Assembly: GCA_023396415.1 (NCBI GenBank)
Contig: JAEWWJ010000041.1
Span: 1-39,433, forward strand
Source of the DNA: Bacteroidota bacterium
Lineage (GTDB): Bacteria; Bacteroidota; Bacteroidia; Bacteroidales; F082
DNA length: 39,433 nt
Direction of reading: 5' to 3'
This document shows, piece after piece, positions 7,637 through 15,221 of this stretch. The notes under the pieces were generated by a model. The model was not told the DNA's origin, searched no databases, and worked only from the letters and a program-made list of their open reading frames with translations. Positions within the stretch are counted from its first letter, which is position 1. Every line of letters begins with the position of its first letter. A program made the position numbers and the translations under genes.

Positions 7637-10600
7637 GAAGGGTGCAAAGGTAATTGAAGATAAAACACAGTGCCTTTTCCTTGTTCGGTGGCAAAGGAGA
7701 TGGTTCCTCCGGCTTGGATGACAAGGTTGTTTACCATGGCCAAGCCGATGCCCATTCCGCTCGATTTGGTGGTGAAGTTAGGTGTAAAAACACGCTTGGC
7801 TTCTTCGGGGTTCATTCCTTTTCCGTTGTCGCTGAGCTCGATCAAAAGCTGTTGATTTTCGGGTTTCATTTTCAACCGGATGATTCCGTCAGGCTTATCG
7901 CCTATGGCTTGAAGACTGTTTTTGATCAAGTTGGTAAAAATGCGGTTCATATTGTCTTGATCGGCCGAAATCCAACTCTGCTCCTCCTCTTCAAATTGGG
8001 TCTCGAATCGGATGTTGGTATTGTTGTCGAACAATACAATCAACTGCTTGAGCCATTGTGCCAAATTGATTTGCTGGGGGGTACTTACCGGCATACGGGC
8101 AAAATCGGAAAAGGCGCCCGCAATTGACGACAACGTATCTATTTGATGAATAAGCGTTTGCGATGTGAGTTTGATTTTATTGGCAATATCGGGATCGTTA
8201 TTGTCCCAGGCACGAAGCAAATATTGCACGCTTAGACGCATAGGTGTGAGCGGATTTTTAATTTCGTGGGCCACTTGTTTGGCCATATCGCGCCAAGCGC
8301 TTTCCCTTTCTGAACGGGCCAAACGCTCAGCACTTTCGGCCAGCTCGTCTATCAAAGTGTTGTATTGCGCCACAAATTGCCCTAGTTCGTCTTTACTTTT
8401 CCAAATAATTTTCTCGTTCACGCGATCAATACGCAGCAAGCGCATCTTTTCCTGAATCATCTGCAAGGGCTGTAAAAGCTTACGCGAAAGCAAAAGCACC
8501 AACAAAATGACAACTGCCGAAATCACTAAAAACAAATTGATGTATGTAAGCACCAATGCCGAAATTTCGTTGCGCATTTCGCTTTCTTTGGCAAAATAAG
8601 GAAGGTTGATGTACGCAAAAACACTGCCCTTTTCGTTCTTGAACGGAATATACGACGAAAGGTAACGGCTGTTTCCGATATTTTCTTCGTGTAAAAAAAA
8701 CAATTTTTCTTGAAAATGTAATGCTTCAAATGCTTGCGGATTCATTTGTCGCGAGAGCAGCTGCTGGTCGAAAATATCGTAGCGCGATGAGGCAATAAGT
8801 TCGCCATTCAGACCATAAATATTGATGTCGGAGAAAAAGACCAACGAGAATTTGAGCAATAGTTGGTGCAGATACTCTCTAAGATCGGGGCGGTTGAGGT
8901 TTTCATTTTTGAGTTTATGCTCCAGCTCGATAAGTATTGATTGTGTTTTCTCGAAAAGAAAATCGTTATTTTTTTTATTGTAAACATCTGTAATATAATA
9001 GATTGTACCCATTCCGATGAGTACAAACGACAGTAAAAGTGAGCTGATAATGAGCAGCTGAAGTTTTGCTTTAAAGGTTAACTTGAATAACGATCCGTTT
9101 TTTTTGTAGATCCCGAGCCAAAAAAATAAGAAGTAAGGCAGGGTGAGCAACAAAAAGAAAAACGAAAAAGGCGCCAACCTGGTGGCCCATGATTTTAAGG
9201 GCAAACTGACCACGATGATTTTGTTTTGGTCGGAGGCTTGAATCACGTGCTTGTAGCTGCTTTGATCGAAAACTTGACTTCCATTGGGGGCTAGCTGACC
9301 GTAAATAGTTGGGTATAAATAATTTCCAAATTTATAAATCAAAGTGCTGTCCTTATAGGTAGCAAAAGAATAATTTGAAAAATCTTTGGAAAATCCTTTG
9401 CTTTCGTCAATTAGCAATTCGGGATAACCCAATCCTTCAGGGATGTATTTAAAATAAAACTCAATAAAAACTTGTAGCTCTTTTGGTTGTTGTTTTTCAT
9501 TCGGCAGTTGCATATTCAGAATTGCGATATAATAAATCCCTTGGATGTCGTCGTCAATAAGGTATAGCTGATCAGTTGCTGTTGGTGTACCTTTTTCTAA
9601 AACCATGGAATCGAAATAGTTGGCACAGTTTACGTTGATGTTTAGGGGTTGAATCAACAATTGACTTTGTTGGTTACAAACAGTAATTTCAATATCATAC
9701 TTTGTTTTAAATTCTTTTAAATAAATTGAATTGAGATATTGAACAATGGTTTCATCCATAGTTTTTCTGGAAAGTGTGTCCGATACGATCAACCCATTAA
9801 AAATAGAATCCTGTTTGATTTTGAAAAGTGTATCCTTCCACATAAATTCAAATAGTGGATCATTATCAATGCTTAACTGCTGAGCCGTAAGTTGTTGCGA
9901 TTGCAATGATTTGACATCATTCACGCGAATGAGCGTTGTGGTGAGCAGGCCGCTGAAAAGTAAAAACAGCCCCAAACGCACCATTATTTGCGTACTTCCG
10001 GTTGATTTTGTTTGAACATGAAGCAACATCAAGGACAAGGCTAAGCTCACAAAAACCATTATATTCCAAGGCTTTTCAAAGATTATATAAATCAAAATGA
10101 TTAACAGACAAAGGATTCCTGAAGTGATTAAAAACAATTGTATGTGTTTAATAGGCAATTCTTTAATATTTTGAAAAAATCCATAGACAAGCACAACAAA
10201 TGCCAATGAACCTAAAATTGCAGCTGCAAAAACGGCATAACTAAACGCATTTTGAATAAAGAATTTCGAAAATGTGAGTGGAACTGCTGTTTGGTAAAAA
10301 ACCATCTGAATAAAAAACACCTCTAAAAACAGCAAAGCGATTATAATCAAAAGGTATCCAACCGCTTGAATCTTTGTTGATCGGTTTATTTCCGATGATC
10401 GTGATTTTAGTATTCCATCGCTAATCACCAGTGCTAAGGCCAAAAAACCTACCAAATGAATCAATAAATAACCTAAAGAAGGGAAAATATTACCATAACT
10501 AAACACCACTGGGTGAAACAGTTCCGACTCGACAAAGAACAGTTTATAACCAATAACACGTAAACCGAATTGTAGAATAATGACCCAGAAAGTAAAAATT

Positions 10601-11355
10601 AGAATTTTGTATTTGACAATGTACGCTACATTCCATTTTTTCAGCACCAAAAAACTGGTATAATAAAACCATGCCAAGATAAAGAGGAAAAACAGGAAAA
10701 GAAAAATGGCGTGATCAGACGGAATATCAGTCATTTGATCAGCAGCTTTTGAAACTTTGAACAGCGGAACCCCTTCCCTGCTTTGAACCCAAACACCAGT
10801 TGCACCTTCAAGGGACGCTATAGAATAAAGTTTGGCAAAAGACCCATATCTTTTTGGAAATCCTTGCTGAATGGTCTTGTTAGTAAAAGGGTGATTTTCA
10901 TATACAAGATCAAACAATTTCACATGCCACGACCCCACATGGAAACTACGATGGAGGTACCAATTTCCAGTGCTTACGTCGTCAACAAGACCCTCGTTAA
11001 GCGAATCGTAAAGCAAATCCATTGGAAAGGAGGCACTGCTGTTCCAGAAGATCAATTCATCCGCTTGTAGAACAGCTACAAAATAATCGGCGTGTAAAAG
11101 CGAAGGTTGCGAGAACAACACAGCAGAAAGATCTACTTTGCTCTGCTGTATAGCTTTGACAGACCTCTCGATTGCACCCGTTGCATGATCAAGAATCAGT
11201 TCACGCTGTAACATGACCTTTGAAATATTCAAAGCCACATTCATGGGTTGGCTTTGCTCAATCAAAAAGAAACGAGTCAAAAAAAATGCAGCAAGCAAAA
11301 ATGCAAGAACAATAACCGACCTCCGCAGCCCAAAATTTGACAGATTTGCTTTCAA
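7618..11355 (-). CDS. Very large multi-pass sensor histidine kinase (NtrY-like)
   Basis: A 1245-residue kinase. The N-terminal half has one helix at about 12-30, a first periplasmic part, then a block of roughly ten membrane helices (about 215-480), a second extracytoplasmic part and further helices near 740 and 770. After another periplasmic sensor region and a helix near 945 come HAMP (LLSRKLLQPLQ onward), HisKA with phospho-acceptor His1030 (AHEIKNPLTPMRLSV), the N box NRIFTNLIKNSLQA, G1 DNGKGM and G2 GMGIGLAM. The HEIKNPLTP form matches NtrY-type kinases. Its signal is unknown. No response regulator is next to it, so its partner must lie elsewhere. Confidence 0.92.
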   Translation of the reverse strand: MKANLSNFGLRRSVIVLAFLLAAFFLTRFFLIEQSQPMNVALNISKVMLQRELILDHATGAIERSVKAIQQSKVDLSAVLFSQPSLLHADYFVAVLQADELIFWNSSASFPMDLLYDSLNEGLVDDVSTGNWYLHRSFHVGSWHVKLFDLVYENHPFTNKTIQQGFPKRYGSFAKLYSIASLEGATGVWVQSREGVPLFKVSKAADQMTDIPSDHAIFLFLFFLFILAWFYYTSFLVLKKWNVAYIVKYKILIFTFWVIILQFGLRVIGYKLFFVESELFHPVVFSYGNIFPSLGYLLIHLVGFLALALVISDGILKSRSSEINRSTKIQAVGYLLIIIALLFLEVFFIQMVFYQTAVPLTFSKFFIQNAFSYAVFAAAILGSLAFVVLVYGFFQNIKELPIKHIQLFLITSGILCLLIILIYIIFEKPWNIMVFVSLALSLMLLHVQTKSTGSTQIMVRLGLFLLFSGLLTTTLIRVNDVKSLQSQQLTAQQLSIDNDPLFEFMWKDTLFKIKQDSIFNGLIVSDTLSRKTMDETIVQYLNSIYLKEFKTKYDIEITVCNQQSQLLIQPLNINVNCANYFDSMVLEKGTPTATDQLYLIDDDIQGIYYIAILNMQLPNEKQQPKELQVFIEFYFKYIPEGLGYPELLIDESKGFSKDFSNYSFATYKDSTLIYKFGNYLYPTIYGQLAPNGSQVFDQSSYKHVIQASDQNKIIVVSLPLKSWATRLAPFSFFFLLLTLPYFLFFWLGIYKKNGSLFKLTFKAKLQLLIISSLLLSFVLIGMGTIYYITDVYNKKNNDFLFEKTQSILIELEHKLKNENLNRPDLREYLHQLLLKFSLVFFSDINIYGLNGELIASSRYDIFDQQLLSRQMNPQAFEALHFQEKLFFLHEENIGNSRYLSSYIPFKNEKGSVFAYINLPYFAKESEMRNEISALVLTYINLFLVISAVVILLVLLLSRKLLQPLQMIQEKMRLLRIDRVNEKIIWKSKDELGQFVAQYNTLIDELAESAERLARSERESAWRDMAKQVAHEIKNPLTPMRLSVQYLLRAWDNNDPDIANKIKLTSQTLIHQIDTLSSIAGAFSDFARMPVSTPQQINLAQWLKQLIVLFDNNTNIRFETQFEEEEQSWISADQDNMNRIFTNLIKNSLQAIGDKPDGIIRLKMKPENQQLLIELSDNGKGMNPEEAKRVFTPNFTTKSSGMGIGLAMVNNLVIQAGGTISFATEQGKGTVFYLQLPLHPSWHTTQ

Positions 11356-11533
11356 AATAAGATAACTAATTATAATTCAACAAAATAGAACTGCGAAAAT
11401 ATTTATTAATTTTTAAGGCCTAGAATCCACAAACAAACTTTTTTTGAGGCTTGGTTTCATAAGAAGAAAATTCGTCCTTAAAACGAACTAAATTGGCTCA
11501 AATTGAACAAAATCGCAAAATTTTTATTGCACT
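11356..11533. other. Intergenic spacer with a degenerate duplicated motif
   Basis: AT-rich spacer between the methyltransferase gene and the kinase start. A segment at about 11391-11422, containing TTTAAGGCCTAGA, is echoed at about 11512-11541, containing TTTAAGGCCTCGA. The second copy runs into the last codons of the methyltransferase gene. Function unknown. Confidence 0.5.
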
Positions 11534-12421
11534 TTAAGGCCTCGACTTTCCAAAAATATAGATATTACTTGAAAATTCTCTTGTTTTTTTCGCCTTAAAG
11601 TTTGATTTCCAACCATTTACAATAGTTTTTAGTGGCATTATTCGGTTATTGATGTATTTCTCACTTAACATGGAAATATAAAACGCATCCCATTTCAAAG
11701 GTTCACGCTTCAAAAACAAAAATTCATGGCGTTTGAGTAAGCCTTGAATACTGACAAAGTTAAAATGAAACAGATGACGAGGAACATCCCACCCTGCCCA
11801 AAACTTTCCGTAATGCAAGGCGTCATAAGATGTAATATTTGGTAAAGCAATGACTAACCTTCCATCGGGCTTAAGCAGACGATGAAGTTCTCTGCATTGT
11901 TGATGCAAATCTTCAACGTGTTCCAATACATGCCACATAGTAATTACATCAAAAGAACTATCTGAAAACAAATCAAACTCATGAATCGAAAACACCCTTT
12001 TATTCAGAATTGCAGTGGAGTGATTTCTTGCTTCTTCATTGGGTTCTATCCCTTCAATTTCCCAACCCGAATTTTTTGCTAATAATAAAAAATCTCCGGC
12101 GCCACAACCGATGTCTAGAATTTTCCCTTTATCAAAACCTGAAGTGGCGAGATGCAACTTATACTTCAAATTCCAAACTTTAACAGCTTCGTAAAAAACC
12201 GAAAGCAATGATTTCTTTTTATTGGGGTGACTATAGTAATTATCCGATTGATAATATTTAGACAAATCGCTTTTCGAGGGATAAGGATTTGTAAACACCA
12301 ACTCACATTCCTCACACTTTTGCAATTTGAAAAGCTCTTGTGTAAGAAAAAAATCTTTTACATCCAGGTAAGGTCTCAAATTTTTGCTGTCGCAGATGGG
12401 ACACAGTTGATAAGTTTCCAT
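11534..12421 (-). CDS. Class I SAM-dependent methyltransferase with N-terminal zinc ribbon
   Basis: A 295-residue protein. The N-terminus has two Cys pairs (CPICDS and CEECELVF), likely a zinc ribbon. It is followed by a Rossmann methyltransferase domain with motif I ILDIGCGAGDF, an acidic residue at the end of strand 2 (IEGIEPNEEA), and ITMWHVLEHVED. Relatives methylate sugars, lipids or small metabolites, and the substrate here is unknown. The ATG at 12421 is chosen. The longer frame beginning with a TTG at 12445 would translate a parS site and adds unlikely residues. It follows mnmG by 28 bases, with that parS site between them. Confidence 0.85.
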   Translation of the reverse strand: METYQLCPICDSKNLRPYLDVKDFFLTQELFKLQKCEECELVFTNPYPSKSDLSKYYQSDNYYSHPNKKKSLLSVFYEAVKVWNLKYKLHLATSGFDKGKILDIGCGAGDFLLLAKNSGWEIEGIEPNEEARNHSTAILNKRVFSIHEFDLFSDSSFDVITMWHVLEHVEDLHQQCRELHRLLKPDGRLVIALPNITSYDALHYGKFWAGWDVPRHLFHFNFVSIQGLLKRHEFLFLKREPLKWDAFYISMLSEKYINNRIMPLKTIVNGWKSNFKAKKTREFSSNIYIFGKSRP

Positions 12422-12428
12422 AACTATA

Positions 12429-12444
12429 GGTTTCACGTGAAACA
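12429..12444. promoter_or_regulatory. parS site 1 (ParB-binding centromere)
   Basis: GGTTTCACGTGAAACA matches the widely conserved bacterial parS sequence TGTTTCACGTGAAACA at 15 of 16 positions. It lies in the gap between the mnmG stop and the methyltransferase start. ParB loads here to organise and separate the chromosome origin region. Confidence 0.88.
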
Positions 12445-12449
12445 AAACG

Positions 12450-14315
12450 TTAACGGCCTAAAAATACGGCCAGTACAGATATGTCGGAGGGCGAAACACC
12501 ACTTATTCGTGATGCCTGTCCGAGGCTTGAGGGTCGAATTTTTGTTAACTTATCTCTAGCTTCAAAAGATAGGGATTGAAGTGAGAAATAATCAAAATCG
12601 TCTTTAAGCCGAACATCGTCTAATCTAGTAAGCTTATCCGCCAGTTCTCTCTCTTTTTGAATATAACCATCATACTTGATGCCTATCTCAACCGAATCAA
12701 GAATTTCCTTGTCAACTTTTAGAGATGAAAAGGCGGTTTCCGGTATTACTTTTAAAAGATCACTGAGATTAATTTGAGGCCTTAAAAGTAAGGTAGACAC
12801 TTTTTGTTTTTGGGAAATTTTGCTTGTGCCTTTCTCAACCAGCATTCCATTAACCTCATCAGGAGTCAGACTAATTTGATTCAATATTTTGATGAATTCT
12901 TGAATACTTTGCTGCCTGAGCAAAAACTTCCCATAGCGATCTTCCTTCGCTAAACCAAAACGATATGACTTTTCAGTCAATCGTTCATCAGCATTATCTT
13001 GCCGTAGAAGAATTCTATATTCAGCCCTACTTGTGAACATCCTGTAGGGTTCATCCACACCTTTGGTAATCAAGTCATCAATGAGAACACCGATATACGC
13101 TTCAGAACGCAATAAAACTAATGGTTCATTTTCCTTAATTTTTAAATGTGCATTTACTCCAGCCATTAATCCTTGGGCTGCCGCTTCCTCATAACCTGTA
13201 GTCCCATTAATTTGGCCGGCAAAGTACAAATTTTCGATAAGTTTGGTCTCCAAGGTATGCTTCAATTGTTCAGGTGGGAAATAATCATATTCTATCGCAT
13301 ACCCTGGCCGGAATATCTTAGCATTTTCGAAACCTTCAATTTGGCGCAAAGCTTCTACTTGGATATAATCAGGTAAAGAAGAACTAAAACCATTCAAATA
13401 GTACTCAATGGAGTTCCATCCTTCTGGCTCAACAAACAATTGATGTGAATCTTTTCCGGAAAATCGTTCAATTTTGTCTTCAATGCTTGGACAGTAACGC
13501 GGACCAATTCCTTCGATTCGTCCCGCGAACATGGGACTAAGGTGAAAGCCTTTTCTCAAAGTGTTATGCACTCTTTTTGAAGTATAACCCATCCAACAAC
13601 TACGCTGAACGGGGAGATGTGGAGTATCCATATATGAAAAACTTCCAACTTCTTCATCACCTTTCTGCTCAACGAGTTTTGAAAAATCTATTGTGCGACC
13701 GTCAATTCTGACCGGTGTCCCGGTTTTCATTCTTTTAGACTCAAAACCCAATTCAACCAATTGCTCAGTTAAACCTTTACTGGCCTTGTCCCCCATTCTA
13801 CCACCTCCAAACGATTTTTCTCCAATGTGGATTAATCCGTTAAGAAAAGTACCGTTGGTCAACACCACAGCATCAGCAAAAATCTCCATCCCCATTGCTG
13901 TTCTAACACCAATAACTCTATTATCCGATACAATTAAGCCAAGAACAGTATCTTGCCAAAAATCCACATTTTTTATTGCCTCTAATTGACTTCTCCATTC
14001 GGCAGAAAACATCATTCGATCGCTTTGGGCGCGTGGACTCCACATGGCAGGACCCTTTGACTTATTGAGCATCCTAAATTGGATCATTGTTTTATTTGTG
14101 ATCAAACCCGAATATCCCCCCAAAGCGTCAATCTCACGCACAATTTGACCTTTTGCAATTCCACCCATAGCCGGATTGCAGGACATTTGCGCGATCGTTT
14201 GTAAGTTCATAGTAATAAGAAGCACCTTGCTTCCCATATTCGCTGCGGCTGCGGCGGCTTCAGAACCAGAGTGACCGGCTCCTACAACAATTAAATTATA
14301 CTTTTGAAAAAACAT
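12450..14315 (-). CDS. mnmG: tRNA uridine-5-carboxymethylaminomethyl(34) synthesis enzyme MnmG (GidA)
   Basis: An FAD-dependent enzyme that, with MnmE, modifies U34 in the wobble position of several tRNAs. At 621 residues it is the normal length. It shows the dinucleotide-binding motif VVGAGHSGSEAA at the N-terminus, the family signatures MSCNPAMGGIAKG and FNGTTGYEEAAAQGL-like (GQINGTTGYEEAAAQG), and MFTSRAEYRILLRQDNAD. The C-terminal tRNA- and MnmE-binding helical part ends RPSSLGQASRISGVSPSDI. In many bacteria the gene lies close to oriC, and the parS sites on either side here agree with that. The upstream parS ends 9 bases before the ATG, so bound ParB could affect expression. Confidence 0.98.
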   Translation of the reverse strand: MFFQKYNLIVVGAGHSGSEAAAAAANMGSKVLLITMNLQTIAQMSCNPAMGGIAKGQIVREIDALGGYSGLITNKTMIQFRMLNKSKGPAMWSPRAQSDRMMFSAEWRSQLEAIKNVDFWQDTVLGLIVSDNRVIGVRTAMGMEIFADAVVLTNGTFLNGLIHIGEKSFGGGRMGDKASKGLTEQLVELGFESKRMKTGTPVRIDGRTIDFSKLVEQKGDEEVGSFSYMDTPHLPVQRSCWMGYTSKRVHNTLRKGFHLSPMFAGRIEGIGPRYCPSIEDKIERFSGKDSHQLFVEPEGWNSIEYYLNGFSSSLPDYIQVEALRQIEGFENAKIFRPGYAIEYDYFPPEQLKHTLETKLIENLYFAGQINGTTGYEEAAAQGLMAGVNAHLKIKENEPLVLLRSEAYIGVLIDDLITKGVDEPYRMFTSRAEYRILLRQDNADERLTEKSYRFGLAKEDRYGKFLLRQQSIQEFIKILNQISLTPDEVNGMLVEKGTSKISQKQKVSTLLLRPQINLSDLLKVIPETAFSSLKVDKEILDSVEIGIKYDGYIQKERELADKLTRLDDVRLKDDFDYFSLQSLSFEARDKLTKIRPSSLGQASRISGVSPSDISVLAVFLGR

Positions 14316-14323
14316 TGTAAGTA

Positions 14324-14339
14324 TGTTTCACGTGAAACG
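14324..14339. promoter_or_regulatory. parS site 2 (ParB-binding centromere)
   Basis: TGTTTCACGTGAAACG matches the parS consensus at 15 of 16 positions, differing only in the last base. It sits in the 52-base gap between ybeY and mnmG, directly upstream of the mnmG start, 1.9 kb from the first site. Confidence 0.9.
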
Positions 14340-14367
14340 ATGGTGTAAGTAGTTGATTGTAAATTAA

Positions 14368-14784
14368 TCATGGCCGCAAAGATAGACAATAATTTTCTTG
14401 AGCTCGCATGAGAGCTGATTCCTCTGCGCTTTTATCCTTGAAACCTATAAGATGAAGTACTCCGTGAATTAGAATACGATGTAATTCCTCTGAAAATTCA
14501 ACGTTAAAAAGCTTTGAATTTTCTAAAACACGATCCAAACTGATAAATATTTCACCACTAATAAAAGGTTTACTTTCTGACAAATCAAAAGTAATTATAT
14601 CCGTTAATGTATCATGTTGAAGATAATCCCTATTCATTTGAAGCAAATAATCATCAGAACAGAATAAAAAAAAGACCTCGCCGGTCTTCATTCCAAAATG
14701 ATGGATTACCTGAGCAATCCAATCTTTTTCTGACCACCCTATAAACTCGGGTAATTTTACATCAATTGTATTAAAATGAATCAT
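14368..14784 (-). CDS. ybeY: Endoribonuclease YbeY (16S rRNA 3'-end maturation)
   Basis: A 138-residue protein of the UPF0054 family of metal-dependent RNases involved in 16S rRNA maturation and ribosome quality control. It shows LTDIITFDLSE, GEIFISLDRV and the zinc motif HGVLHLIGFKDK. The first two ligands are His107 and His111. The third position, His in E. coli, is Asp117 here. Asp can hold zinc, so the enzyme may still be active. The gene begins one base inside the stop region of the upstream 147-residue gene, implying coupled translation, and precedes mnmG. Confidence 0.93.
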   Translation of the reverse strand: MIHFNTIDVKLPEFIGWSEKDWIAQVIHHFGMKTGEVFFLFCSDDYLLQMNRDYLQHDTLTDIITFDLSESKPFISGEIFISLDRVLENSKLFNVEFSEELHRILIHGVLHLIGFKDKSAEESALMRAQENYCLSLRP

Positions 14785-15221
14785 TATTGAATGTGTTTGA
14801 CTTTTTGTCCTTTTAAATAGTGCTGCAGTTGTGCCCTTCTTTCGTCAGCCAAACGATAATGAAAGCCAAGATTAGAGACACAAAAACTGAGTTGATTGGA
14901 TTCCGAACTCCATTGCCAGTCTCTCACTAAATGCTGAATTAGGTCGAGCTCCTTTTTGAAATCGCTTTCAAATATCAAATCAAATAACACCTTTTCTATC
15001 TGCCAGATGCAACCCAAATTATTAGATTCAATCGTAAAGATCAAATTGACACAGTGATCGTCTCCAAATTGACACAATGCCTCAAAAATTCTATCATTAA
15101 CAATACAAAAAACACCGTATAGGCTCGAATCCAATCTTATTTGGTCTGAAATATTGTCCAAATTCTGCTCTAGTAATCTGATATTCTGTATATTAGTCTT
15201 AATCTTCAGGGTTGTTTCCAT
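14784..15221 (-). CDS. Small protein, possible degenerate GHKL (anti-sigma-type) ATPase
   Basis: A cytoplasmic protein of about 145 residues with no clear motif. The stretch YGVFCIVNDRIFEALCQFGDD followed by VNLIFTIE (in part) is arranged like the N box of RsbW-type ATP-binding proteins (normally E..NAI.HG), but the key Asn and His are missing and no G1 or G2 box is obvious. I treat it as unknown with a weak GHKL resemblance. It begins inside the end of the DUF4175 gene (ATG at 15221; a start two codons upstream is possible) and meets ybeY at its stop, so it is within an operon. Confidence 0.6.
   Translation of the reverse strand: METTLKIKTNIQNIRLLEQNLDNISDQIRLDSSLYGVFCIVNDRIFEALCQFGDDHCVNLIFTIESNNLGCIWQIEKVLFDLIFESDFKKELDLIQHLVRDWQWSSESNQLSFCVSNLGFHYRLADERRAQLQHYLKGQKVKHIQ

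Noticed and set aside
12422..12445. Longer N-terminus for the methyltransferase
   Set aside because: It would begin with TTG and read through parS; the ATG at 12421 precedes the zinc-ribbon directly.
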